The position numbers were made by a program, and so were the translations under genes. Below the pieces are notes generated by a model that was not told the origin of the DNA, ran no database searches, and saw only the letters and a program-made list of their open reading frames with translations. A stretch of 64,000 nt of DNA, taken from Xiphophorus maculatus. Lineage: Eukaryota > Chordata > Actinopteri > Cyprinodontiformes > Poeciliidae. The stretch is taken from the NCBI RefSeq assembly GCF_002775205.1, contig NC_036443.1, forward strand, positions 20,307,266-20,371,265. Direction: 5' to 3'. Shown here piece by piece: positions 20,871-32,409 of the stretch. The stretch's first letter is position 1. Every line of letters starts with the position of its first letter.

Positions 20871-22654
20871 AAGCTTTGCTTTTTTGGTTTGATTCTTTGC
20901 TGAGAGTCAATGAGCTGAGAAGAATTCTGCTGTTGCAAATCATTGTCTTTTTTGTGCTATGTGTGTGTGTTATTGGTTCTTTGTGCTGTGGTATGCATGG
21001 TTGAAAATCAGTTGTGATGTGAAAGAAAAATGGCTGCCAAGGATTTGGCAAATACAGTTCAGAGACTGCAGGAAGGGACTCAGCTTAGCAAATTACTATA
21101 ATAAAATTCATAGCATACCTATATATTCTTAGTGATAATTGAATGTGGCTATGTTGACATAGTATAGCTGCATTAAGATAATTATCTTTTGGATGTATAT
21201 TAAATGGTTTTGGGTGAAAATAGTGTATTTTTTTTATTTTTGAAAATACATACCTTTTTATTTTTTGCATCTACTTAACATTTAGTTTTAAATTTAATCT
21301 AAATATTTCAAACACAGGGTCCATATTTTAATAAGTCAATAACTGAAACAAATTTCATTTACGTTCAACAATTTAAATTTAAATGTGAAAACCGGTTTTG
21401 TGTCGAAACACGCAGCCTCTTCAAATTTAATCTTGATTTAATTTCTTCTGCACAAGCTTTTTTGGAAAGTTTTTCTGTTAAAGGAAACTTTTTCCTCATC
21501 ACTGTCACCACATTAATCCCCAATAGGAGGCATTGCTTAAACGTAATTTTATCAAATGTAAATAAATGGTTCGGTGCTGGGTGTGTTTGGAAGTCTTCCT
21601 GTTAAAAGGAAGTTCTTCTTTTAGGAAATTCTTCCTGTTAACCCTCTTATTCCCATAATTGTAACTGGGCCGCCTGGTATTTTTTTGATTTTATGGCTAT
21701 AAAATTCTCAAAAATTTTGCATGGAGTTGGTATTTTTGCTCTTTTTTCCAGAACAACCTCAGCTTTCAGTATCTGATAGTTATTTAAAGTTTCTGTCTGT
21801 TAAAAATTGTGACAGTTTAAAGGTAAAAAAATTGAATTGAAATTTAAAAGTTTATTACTGAATAAGAACTTCAAGATGACAGGGGCAAACAATTTCAACT
21901 TAACTATATTACGTAAATGCAGAGAAAACTGACCTTCAATTTACAAGTTTTTATAAATTAAAATTAAATTAAAATTAAATATTTATTTGGGAGACAATTA
22001 AAGATTTATTCAGGAATATTTAGTTGAACTAAATAATTATCTTCCCAACTACCCAAATGGAAGCTAACTACTACCTAACTTTCAAATATTGAATTTAACA
22101 AATTTGAAATTCAATATTTAAAATTTTCAATTCAAATTTACCTAATTTTTAAGCTTCAAGTTAAATTTGATGCTAAAGTTGAAATTTAGCTTTGAATTTT
22201 CAAGCTAATCAAAATTCAAAATATTAAATTTGAAAGCTAAATAAAGCTAGATAAATATTTATCTGCATTAAATATTCAGTTTGGAAATCTTACCTTTATA
22301 AATTTGTGACAGGTATGATAGGCCAAATTAAATCAAATTATTGCTATTTTTTACTGTGTAACTTTACAAATGGCACCTCTAGCATACGATAAAGACTGCT
22401 TTGACTTGATTGATAAAACAGTATTTGAACACAAATGTTACTTTAAAAGTTCTATTAATGTGGCCTTATTGTCTGGAAGGCGACAAAAATAGTTATGGTT
22501 AAGAATGCATTAACACTTTTTCACTGAGGAACTTTAAAGGTATTTGTGGTATTAAATTGACATTTGTAATCACTGTGACTGTGTATAAAATAGAAATTGC
22601 TCATTTATTACAAGGGAAGGCAAAAGCAGAGAGAAAAATAGCCCCTCTGTCCAC
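20871..22654. other. AT-rich gene-free stretch
   Basis: Very AT-rich, with many small repeats of aaattcaa/ttgaattt type, most obvious at 21,940-22,260. It includes a perfect 13-bp inverted repeat (22,084-22,096 with 22,107-22,119). No gene or defined element was recognised. Confidence 0.5.
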
Positions 22655-23500
22655 TAGGGGACGCCGTAAAATAAACTCTTAGTAGTGCCCTCAAACAGGC
22701 TGAGGAGGATCTTTGGTTCAAAGTTGGGTCGCGGTGCCGCCTCCTCGTCCCCCAGACCCGGCCGCGTCGGCGCCGCTCGGAGGACGCGGTGGACTGGGAG
22801 CCCGGGCGGCGCTCTGCATGTTTGGGGCAGGAGCCAGTCAGGTGGGAGCTGGTTGGAGTCAGAGGCAGATTACAGGACGACCAGCCGCCCAGAACCGACT
22901 GAGTGGACCGGGCCGTGGACCGGAGAACTCGGCAGAGGAGTGGATGTGCTTTCCACTGACTGTCGGGATTTAATTCTGAGGGGAAAAGTGAAAAAAAAAA
23001 AAGAGTTAGGTAATTTATATTAGTTATTAAAACACATTAAATATTAGCATGAATGTCACTAATAAAAGATGCAATGATGAAAAGATTATTGATCAGACAA
23101 TCCAACATTAAAAACCTTTACCTTTAATAAATGTATTTTTGATGCAAAATGTAGAGTGGAACCAGTACTCGGCAGAAGGAGAGCAGTGTCGGGATGGTCT
23201 CAGCAACGATGCGGTAAGTCCATCTGCGTTTCCTGACGAATGGCAGAGCGAGAAGCTGAGAGACGGTTGGTGTTTCATTTGGTTCTGGGACCAGCTTCAT
23301 CCTCAGGACTGACTGAAGCTCAACAGACAGGCCTGGAAACACAGGCAGAAAAAAATCCTTATTTTATCTGTATAGAATCATTACTGGCAGACGGAGGGCG
23401 GATGTTACCGCTGGTGAACTCTGAGGGAAGGTGGCGCTGTTGGAGCTGCTGCCATCCTTCACCACTGTTAAAGGCCAGCTCCAGAATAGAAACACCCAAA
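22655..23500 (-). pseudogene. pkmyt1: 3' fragment of the membrane-associated Cdk1 inhibitory kinase Myt1
   Basis: Myt1 phosphorylates Cdk1 and holds it inactive at the Golgi/ER. Only the last part is present. Exon 23,409-23,500 encodes [11 protein letters not shown] and [18 protein letters not shown], the end of the kinase C-lobe. It joins in phase (donor GTAACA) to an exon starting at 23,332, encoding GLSVELQSVLRMKL, SQLLALPFVRK and a hydrophobic stretch that can match the Myt1 membrane anchor. A GC-rich block at 22,655-22,870 ends RPNFEPKILLSLFEG, like the conserved Myt1 C-terminal motif. The link between the last two pieces is unclear: an in-frame stop lies at 22,870-22,872 and the middle reads best in another frame. 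No ATP-binding, HRD or DFG exons occur between 23,500 and kctd6. Probably a stranded duplicate, not a working kinase. Confidence 0.7.
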
Positions 23501-24790
23501 CTAAGTACATAAAAAGGAGCTTTTATTAAAATTCAACTTTAATAATAATCGTATGTTTAAAGGTGACCCATTATGGAAATGTTAGGATAAATTTATGGTC
23601 TATACAAAACATGTTCATTACATTTTTTTTTATCTTACTAGAGTTGAATGAAAATCATTAGATAATGAGAATTTAGTCTGATCAGTTCTGCATATTTTGA
23701 GCTCCTGTCAGAATCCAAGTTCTGTCACTTTAAATCCCAATAAGCTGCTTTTGGCCACGCCCCACAATTCAATGTTTACGCTCACATGAAAATGGCTGCA
23801 AACTATGGGTCAGTTTTCACTCCAGGTTCTTATGAAGGAGTCGACAGTTTCTTTGAAACTCCGTCATTTATCTGCAAATGAAAACCAAAAGCAACCAGAT
23901 GGTCAGTTATCAGATAAAGCTCTAACAAGAGAACATCTAAAAATGAGGAACGTCTCAGCAGAGTGAATATTTAAACTGACAACAGATATTGAGTTTTTCC
24001 ACCAATAAAACAGTCCTGAAAGCAGCTCACCGCGGCTGCGTAGTGTCCGTCTCTAGGCAACCGTGACGTTCAGCGTCGGTCCGTAGCGTTCAGGGGTCCT
24101 TTAGCTCCCGCCACGACAATGTAGCTGACCTTCATATTTCCTGTTTTATTTTGGCCATTATTGTTAAACTTAGTGTTGATGTGTGTATTATAGGCGTGTC
24201 TATCGGACAATTATGTATCGGTTCAATACGGGACGCACACTTAACGGCCAAATATGGGACGACTCCGTATTTTACTGGATGGGTGGCGATCCCACTCAAT
24301 GGTGCTGAGAAACAGTTTTAGAGTGCTAAAGCACACCTAAAACAGGGCTAAAATCGCCACTGACAAACATTAAATATTTTTCCTTTTTAAAAAAAATCTA
24401 ATGTAATATTCTAATTTGAGGAACAAGATGTTATATTTCCGAATTTTTCGTCCAAATTCGGAAAAATAAATTTGAAACTAACCAGTGTAATAAATGCATA
24501 TTCACTTTCCTCTTGCTTTTTATCCCAAACATGGAAAACATTTTGCATTTAGACACACTTGACATCTATTTTGAGGTCAAATATATAACACAGATTGACA
24601 CCAAAACAATAAAAAGCAACTTATATTTTACTTAGAAATCATACTGAAACAAGGCATTATTTTCATCCAATGAAAGAAGAAAAAGACATTTTTAAAACTG
24701 GTTGCACCCTTTTATGAGTTGCAACTCAAGATGTCATTGATAAGGGAAAAATCTTAACAACAGAGCTAAATGATTAAAATGAAATACACA
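23501..24790. other. Spacer between the pkmyt1 fragment and the kctd6 3' UTR
   Basis: Gene-free. A stretch around 23,700-23,790 (ctgcttttggccacgcccc) resembles a dispersed teleost non-autonomous DNA element. 24,030-24,130 is locally CpG-rich without a recognisable gene. No kinase exon of pkmyt1 was found here on the minus strand. Confidence 0.4.
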
Positions 24791-25546
24791 AACTGGTTTA
24801 TTTTTGGCAGGAACAATTAAACACATAACTGTTGACATTATGACAGAGTATCATAAAATGCACACAGCAGATACATAACTTATACATACACAAGACACAT
24901 GCATCAACTATGAAGGGGCCTAATAGTACCGTACAGGGGATCTAAGAGACTAAGTCTAATTTTACTCACCATCTACTGGACAAAACATACAAGTAGAGAA
25001 ATTAATTACCGTAGTACACTCCACAATCAGCGGAGGGAAAAATGTTTACTTTTTTGCTAAAGAGAACGTTTTCCAAAAAAAAAAATTTTTAAACTTGTTC
25101 CTACAAATTGAGGTTTTAACTAAATTAGTGTTACAATCAAAGATTTGCTACCAAACTCAGGCAATGTGTCTCAAATACCTGCATCACTTTTATTACTTGC
25201 TCATTTTCAATTCTGTCAAAATTACGTTTTTGCATCATTAGACATGTGAAAAACACATTTGATGTTTTGTAGATTCCAAATACTCCAAGAAAATCTACAT
25301 GCGGGTTGAGCTCAAGAAATATTTTCCTTAAATAGTTTCACAAATCATAAATTTATATTTTTAATTTACTTTTGCTGCATGGACCTTGCTATTAAGCTCA
25401 AGCCTTCTCTCATATAGGGCGAAACATAAAAAACAGCAGTACATCATTAAAACAGAGGACGATTTCTTTTTTTGCTTAATAATGATTTATGTAATACAAA
25501 GACAAGTCTCACTGTAACGTCCCAGCAACAACTGCTGTGCCATAAG

Positions 25547-26337
25547 TCAGTCTTCGACTTTGTGAGCTGGTCTACAGAAAGTCCAGTGATGCTCCACGGT
25601 GTTCTCGTTTGCACGCTCACTCATGTGGTGCACCCTCGTGTTCCGAATAGTGAAGCCTTGTTTCATTATGTAGTCCATGAGGTGAACTCTTAAAGACACC
25701 TCTTGATGATAGTCACATGGTCCGAAGGTGAAAGACACCTGGCAGTCTCTGGTGTCCATCATGTGTTTGTTCCACTTGGTAAAGTTGTTGGAAATGCCCT
25801 CTAGCAGTGCGTGAACCTTTGTTGTTATGGTCAGCTGTGTAATAATTACCGCAACAGGGTTTGAGTATTTCGACAGTTTTCGAGTGCTAGAGAGCTCCAC
25901 CACCTGCTCAAAGATATCTGGGGGGTACAGTGGCTTGGGGTCGTTAAGGCACTGGATCAAAGGTTCAATCTGGTAGAAGTCTGCCTCCTTCCTCAGCAGG
26001 TCTGTTTCTGTGAAATCCACAGGAAGGGTGAGCTCGGACGTCCGCAAGAAGTTCAGGATGTATCGGAAAAGGGTTCCATCGCGGTCGATGAAATAATTCC
26101 CGTGGGAATCACGAGTTGTGGGGAAGTCTCCCCGGAACATGGCACCGAGCATGGAGTCTGGATAACGCTGGAGGGTGGATAGACTGGTGGTGTACAGATG
26201 GCCTCCCACGTTCAGGGTAACAGGAGTAGTCATCTGTCAGGAAAAATACACACTAACTGCAATTTTGACAGTTTTTAACACCGAAAAAATGGACTTCATT
26301 CAACTCTTACCCTATGGCCCCAGTCTCCATTATCCAT
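25547..26337 (-). CDS. kctd6: BTB/POZ domain-containing adaptor KCTD6
   Basis: Substrate adaptor of Cullin-3 ubiquitin ligase; mammalian KCTD6 targets HDAC1 and small ankyrin-1.5. Two coding exons: a 27-nt exon 26,311-26,337 (MDNGDWGHR, donor GTAAGAG) and 25,547-26,233, giving 237 residues, identical in length to human KCTD6. The T1-type BTB domain spans about residues 13-105 (VTLNVGGHLYTTSLSTLQRY, DRDGTLFRYILNFLR, LLRKEADFYQIEPL). The C-terminal half (SNPVAVIITQLTITTKVHAL; HMSERANENTVEHHW) is nearly identical to the human protein. Without the micro-exon the protein could still start at MTTPVTL (26,233). A 5' UTR exon probably ends at the donor near 27,891. The 3' UTR runs to about 24,795, where AATAAA occurs. 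Confidence 0.96.
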
Positions 26338-28150
26338 TTGTAGACTAATACCCACAAGGTCCGAACCAAAACAGAGAAGGGATTAAAGTTGGTTCACTTT
26401 AACTTTACCTGTGGGAAAACAAGAAGAATGTGAGGCCCAAAACAAATAGACTAGCAGGTCAAGTTAGAGATGGTCTTTAGAATTCAATCAAATTGTGTTT
26501 TTCACAATGCAAGTATGTTAAATTACATTATTAGCTTTGTAGTTCAGAGCTGGTTCACTTTTTGTGCTGAGCTAAAGCAGGAATTGAGAAAAGTGGAGCT
26601 AGCCCAAATTGTTCCCAGGCCAACCTAAAAAGACAGACCCTGCCGCATCTTCTAGGTCTTCCTGGAACACTTCACCGGGGAGGCATCCTAAACAGTTGCC
26701 CGAACCATCTTAACTGGCTCCTCTTTACGTGGAGAAGCAGCAGCTCTACTTTGAGTCCCTCCCAGATGACTCCTAAATTCCTCCCCAAGTGGAAGAGTTT
26801 ATATTATATCTGATATAACACATATCTGGAAGTGAGAAGGCCTTTGATAAATAGGTGCTACATAAATTAACTGATTTTTTTTTAAATCAGTTAATTTTTA
26901 AATTAAAAAAAGATCCTTTATAAGATTAAGAATAGTACGTAAACATCAAAATATGGAGACATGTTTTCAAAATGCTATGATATAACACTGACTGAGGACA
27001 AATATTATGAACAATTCTTAATAAATCTTTAAAGATTCATTAAAAAATAGTTAATGAATCTTAACTATTCATTAGTTACGAACAGTTAAGATCTGGTGTT
27101 GTAAATGTTAATAACACCAAAAGTGTTTGTAAAATCATCATAATGAAATAATCTCACATGGCTTGCCCTGCCAGATGTATTGCAAAATTTTCTCTGCAGT
27201 ACTGAGCAGTAATGCTGATGTGGCTAAAGCAGGTCAGGAGAGAGCACATGAAGGTGGAACCCAGCACTGCCTTCAGCATCAACCCCTTTTATAAATCTCT
27301 TTTCAACCAAAGATTCAGTTATTTAATTTTAGTTGCATGAAACTAGTGTTGAGACTGAAGGAAAATCTAAGTGCCACATTTAACAAGGCAGCTCGATATG
27401 ATTCAAACCTTTATACTATTCTCCGTGTGAGCATGTGTACAAGTCAGCAGAAAGCATAGTCTTACGACCATGATAATCTGGGTAGGCAGCATATTATTTA
27501 GTGCAGTATCGTAATACATTTGAGTCTTAACGTATAAAGCTACACACTAGAATTTTTTATGCATTTGCTGGAACGAAAATTTAAAAAGCTTGGAATAAGC
27601 TTTTAGGTAGCAATAAGTATCTCTATCAGTGTGTTTTAATTTTTAATTATAAATCTGTACAAATCAATCGTTCATTTCGCTTTTGTCTGGCCATCAAAAA
27701 AACACGAAAACACAACCGAACATATTAAACCCAGCCCTTGCTAGCCTAGCTCACTGCTAGTTTTTAGCTAACAAGCTAACAAAGCTAGCAACCCATTAAA
27801 CTAGCCGCTGTTACAACTCAGCTCAACAACTGGATCAGAACCGAACTAACTGCGGATATAAACGGACCGCAATGAAGCACAGCCTTACCAGGTCAACTTT
27901 AGGGATTGGTAATATTTTTTTCTCAGCCAATAAAAGCAGATCGGGGTAAGATTTTAACCGAAGAGACAGGCGGTCACTGATGATGCTGCATTGGGGCAGC
28001 TGTGGTCGACTCCAGGATGCAGCCAAGGCGGGTGAAAGAGGGGAGGAGGTCCCGCTGAAACTACAGCCACATCTTAAAAACACAGCACTGGAAGGGTTAC
28101 AGGCGAGACGAGCGGAAAGAGACACCCATCACGTAGATTTGGATAGCACT
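26338..28150 (-). promoter_or_regulatory. kctd6: kctd6 5' intron, first exon and promoter
   Basis: A donor (ACCTG|GTAAGG) beside 27,891 suggests an untranslated first exon from about 27,891 to 28,150. The interval 27,980-28,260 is the most GC-rich of this area and abuts the abhd6 poly(A) signal. The intron is AT-rich and contains a perfect 14-bp inverted repeat (26,864-26,877 with 26,884-26,897). I see no other gene. Confidence 0.45.
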
Positions 28151-28280
28151 TCCGTTTCTGCACAGCCAAAGAAGACACGAAACTGCATGACTGAGACGCC
28201 AAACGACTATTTGATTAGGTGCAGACAGGCGAAATCCCGAGTTCGGAGGTCCTGCACCAACCAGAAGATTTTTCTATGAC

Positions 28281-28286
28281 TTTATT
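28281..28286 (-). terminator. abhd6: Poly(A) signal AATAAA of abhd6
   Basis: Minus-strand AATAAA about 440 bp downstream of the abhd6 stop codon and just before the GC-rich kctd6 promoter region, so the two tandem genes are separated by only about 0.1 kb. Confidence 0.6.
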
Positions 28287-28726
28287 CACAGAATGTACAA
28301 TAGTGGATATCAAGCTTAAATCGCTTCACAAAACTGAGTTTAACTGAAATAGGTGAGAGTGAAATAGGATGTGCTATTATACACATATGTCAGTTTATCA
28401 GTAATAATATGAAAAACATGATCAAAAAACAAACTTACATTTAAAAAATTTAAAATATCAGTTTTGATATTTCTTATAGTGAGATTTTTTTTTTCCAGTT
28501 GTGAGCAGGAAATGTATTCTTTGAAAGTTAGGGTAAATCTTGCCAGAAACATCCGGGCACACTAGCAAAAGCTTAGCAATATCCAAAACCTACTGACAAC
28601 AAGTTTAAGTAATTTATAAAATGCAGTTCCTTAAAACAATAAAACTCTACATTGTAATTCTTGCCTTTTGGGCCACGTGTTGAAGACTTTATAAAACTGT
28701 GACACAGTAATGGAAACATTAAATAT

Positions 28727-31700
28727 TCAAGAAGACTTCTTTGTGCCGCTCCTGGCAGTTTGCTGCAGGATAATAAACTCCAGAATAAGTTTGGCTGTCC
28801 GACACGGCTTCTCCATCACCACAGAGTGACCACAGTTGTCCAGCAAGTCCACCCTGCATCCAGGCACCAATTCAGCAATGACTGTAGCTCCAGAGACATC
28901 CACCACCTGGACATATATACAAGACTTTCATATATTCTTCACACTTTTTCACTGTGATTTCAGAAGGGAAAATTGTGGCACAATCTTTAAAAGCTTATAG
29001 GTTTGACAGCACATGCGCCTTATGTGTCTAAAGAGATTTTGCAAAATGATCAAACATCATAGTTACCTGATCTTGTTTGCCCCAAATCACTTGTAAAGGT
29101 GAGGTTATGAGATGCAAATGCTCGTGTAAGGCATATCTTGATTTCTCACCGATGATCTCCATAAAAACTAATAGAAAAAAGCCCTATTTTATTTGTTCAA
29201 TATATTCATCATAGTAAGACATTTAAAAAAACAACAACAATGAACTAACCTTCTTCATAAAACGCGTTGTGAGGTTCTCGCACATCAACCAGTCCCTGAA
29301 GAATCTAAAAGAAAATGTAACAAAGCCTTGAAAATCCTCAGAATGTGACAATCGTTTCATGGTCTGCACCCCTTATTAGTTTAGAGTTAAATTCACTTTT
29401 CATGACTGACCTGCTGAGGAATTTTAAAGCGAACATGAGAACAGAGTTTGAACATGTCCTCCATCTCGTCTGGTGTAGTTGGGATCAGCGGGATGTTCAG
29501 TGTGAAGTTGCTGTGTTCCAGATCTTGAAGGTGATTGTCAAATTTGGTCTCACATGGATGTCTGATTCCTGAAAGACGTACCCAGAGTCTTACTGATTAG
29601 AAACATGCCTTTTCACATTTGGTAACATTATAACTGCAAAGTTTGAGTGTATTTTTCTCAGATCGATGTGATAAAGCAACATAGTGCACTATTTTAAGGT
29701 GGATGGGAAGTGATGTGTGGTTTCCAAATTTACAAAGAAAAGCCAAATGTAGTAAAATTTTGAAAAGTTCTTGTTCAGACCTCTGTTCTAGCATCTTGTT
29801 GAACCTTCTTTTGCTACAGTTACAGTTCTGAGTCATCTGGGATGTGCCTTTTCAATCTATGTGTATGGTCTGACATTTTTGTCCATTCTTTTTTAAAAAA
29901 ATAGTCCAAACCCTGTCAGACTGTGAACATGTTTTTTTCAAGTTCTCAACATGCTTTGACCTAAACCATTCCTTTGCCGCTCTGTTCTGCTCTGGCTGGA
30001 TGTTTATGGTTGATTGAAATTTAACCTCCACCCTGGCCTCAAGACCTTTGCAGTCTTAAATGAGTTTTCTTCCAGAATTGCCCAGTATTTTTCTCTAAAT
30101 GCAGGGTGAATTAAAAAGGTATACCCACAGCATAATGCTTTGATCAGAGCACGTTTTTTTCCCCCTTATTCCTTCTTTATGGCTTGTGGCATGGGAAACA
30201 TTTCATTGAAGAAGTCAATAAACTACCATAAAGACCAGATTTGTGAAGTGAGAAAAATGCTTATCCAGTCCACAGATTCTCCCAAATGAGCTGTGGGTCT
30301 CTGGAGGTTTTCGAGAGTGACCATGATTGGTTTGCACGTCTGTCATAGTTTTTCTATTTTCAGAACAGGCACATGTTTTATAACCTTTATGTTTCTCCAC
30401 AACTTTCTCCCTGAGCTTCCTGTTGTGTTCCTTGGTGCTTGGTTGTCATGATGCTGTTTGTTTGCTGGTATAAAACACCTGCACTTATAACAAGGATAAA
30501 ATCACGCACATTAGGATATCTAAGTTACTTGCAAAGACAGTTGGTTGCAATCATAAAACTTTTTGAAATCCATGCATCATTTTCCTTCCAATTCATTTTC
30601 CTCCCTTTGTCTTGGTTTGTAATATACAATTCAAATAATTGTATATGAACTGAGTGTGTGGTTGTAACATGACAAAATGTGGAAAAGTTCAAGAATTGTG
30701 CAGTATAACTGACCATCGGGACAGATGAGAGTCATGCTGCAGATTTCCGAGGGATAGCAGGCTGCATAAACCCCAGCAACATTTCCCCCCATGGAGGTTC
30801 CCACCAGATGGAACGCTTTTCTGTTTAAGTGAATGCTTCCTACAAACTAAGAAGCATGAGAGATGTTAAAATATTTGGGGAACTAACAAATACTCTTATA
30901 CAAGATATTTTGAAAGACCTTTCCTCAGAGTACCTGATGGATCCTTCTGACCTGCCCCTGAACGGAGTAATCCTCAGTGTTGGTGCGTGTCGTCCCCTCG
31001 TGGCCAGGCATGTCCACGCACACAATGTGCAGGTGCTTTGGTAAATACTGCAAAATAGATAATGAGAAAGTAGAACAGCTAAAAACCCAGTTTTTCATTA
31101 ATTGTGTGTACTTTCAGTGTTTAATTATTATGGCTTGTTCCATTAGTTTTTCTCAGTAATTTCTAGTTTGTCCAACCTTGACAACAGTCAGCCACATGTC
31201 TTTGTGAGCAGAGAAGCCATGAAGCATCAGGATGGAGGGTCTCATCCCAGGTTTTCCTCTGTAGGAATAGCAGAAGCGATAACCTCCACAGTCTGCATAG
31301 TGAACCTGCAGGCCCAAAGTCCTTCTCCAGTACCTTAACACAAGCACAAATATTGGATGGGAAAATTACTTGGAGCTCTTTGGAAGATGCCTACCCACTG
31401 TTTGCAGTTTTATCTATTTATAATGACAAGTTTTAGAGGAGAAACTCAGATCAGGAGATCTTCTACCAATGACAGGAGTTGGCAAAATCTTTAGTTTTTA
31501 CTTGCACATTTTTATCATCAGTGAGTACATGTCTTTTCAGATTATAAAAAAAAATGCAAATGTTTTAATGGGTAAACTGCAGTTGCAGCTGCAACTGAGA
31601 ATAGGAACTTTGCATGCTTTGTGAGGGACTGCACTGAATTTTATCTTCTAAGATGTAGATACATTTCTGTATTTCCAGGGCGCTAATCATACAAGAACCA

Positions 31701-32409
31701 CCACTGGTCCTTTGTGGTGTGTTCTTCTCATAAACACTGTCTTGCAGTGTTGTCTTTACATGCTGTTTTTTTTTGTGGTTCCTCAATTCACAGTTTACTG
31801 TCAGAGCAGAATTATTCCCCTCATTTACGAGTTGGTGAAGACTTGTCTCAGAAGAGATCTTGAAATAGATCTTATCTATAATCCTGGACAGCTGTAAAGT
31901 AGTGAACAACTCCTGTTTCATAAAGATAACGAGACATTCATTGATATATCAGTGAAGCGTCTCCTCGGATATTAATACACACACTTTGCTCCCTGTTTAC
32001 ATGCTGCATCTGGACTATCAATTACAAAAGCCTATCAGATTTTTAATGAAAATGTAGTGTAATGTAGCTTGGAAAGTTCTCAGATTCTTCATATTGACTA
32101 GAATAGAGTAATATGCCAATAATGTAACAAAAAATTAAACTAAACTTAAAGGATGGGTGAGTGAGACATTTACAACACTGGCACCCATTATTCAATTCAG
32201 TTCAGAAATACTTTATTGATCCCAAAGGGAAACTAAATTCAGTGTTACTGATGTTATATCATCATGCATAGCAAGCTGCTTTACCAGTAATACACTTTAA
32301 TGAGTACAGATGGCCAAAGAAGGAAGGAAGCCAGAAAAGCCAGGATGGGAATAGCCAGTGTTGCTCCAGCAATGAAGAACAGGTTCACTACATCCAGTTC
32401 AGCTGCCAT
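28727..32409 (-). CDS. abhd6: Monoacylglycerol lipase ABHD6
   Basis: Serine hydrolase of the endocannabinoid 2-arachidonoylglycerol and of bis(monoacylglycero)phosphate, anchored in membranes by an N-terminal segment. Eight coding exons: 32,285-32,409, 31,177-31,333, 30,934-31,047, 30,714-30,846, 29,411-29,568, 29,250-29,304, 29,067-29,167, 28,727-28,906. All phases agree, giving 340 residues (human 337). The signal anchor lies at about 10-32 (FFIAGATLAIPILAFLASFL). Also visible are the oxyanion motif HGFSAHKDMW, nucleophile elbow GTSMGG, acid region WGKQDQVVDVSG and catalytic His in NCGHSVVMEKP. The start MAAELDVVN matches human MDLDVVN. A short 5' UTR intron may precede it (donor near 32,516, acceptor near 32,445). 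A roughly 1.1-kb Tc1-like copy fills the intron between exons 4 and 5. Confidence 0.96.
29605..30710 (-). mobile_element. Tc1/mariner-like transposon, near full length but degenerate
   Basis: Both ends are recognisable and inverted: cacatttggtaacattataa near 29,617 and, at the other end, ggttgtaacatgacaaaatg near 30,660. Internal text matches the transposase-bearing teleost Tc1 family read on the minus strand (for example the HTH region near 30,270-30,440), but no long open frame remains. It is the most complete of about eight relics of this family in the window. Its left end stops within a few bases of the donor of abhd6 exon 4. Confidence 0.75.
32193..32240. repeat. Short 3' tail of a non-LTR retrotransposon
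   Basis: The text ttattgatcccaaagggaaa is a very common 3'-tail motif of teleost non-LTR elements. Only about 45 bp are present, in the first abhd6 intron. The exact family is not assigned. Confidence 0.5.

Noticed and set aside
22685-23023. 112-codon GC-rich plus-strand open frame
   Set aside because: It is the antisense shadow of the GC-rich pkmyt1 C-terminal block, where open frames arise easily.
27980-28279. 99-codon plus-strand open frame
   Set aside because: It lies in the GC-rich promoter and first-exon region of kctd6 and has no recognisable domain.
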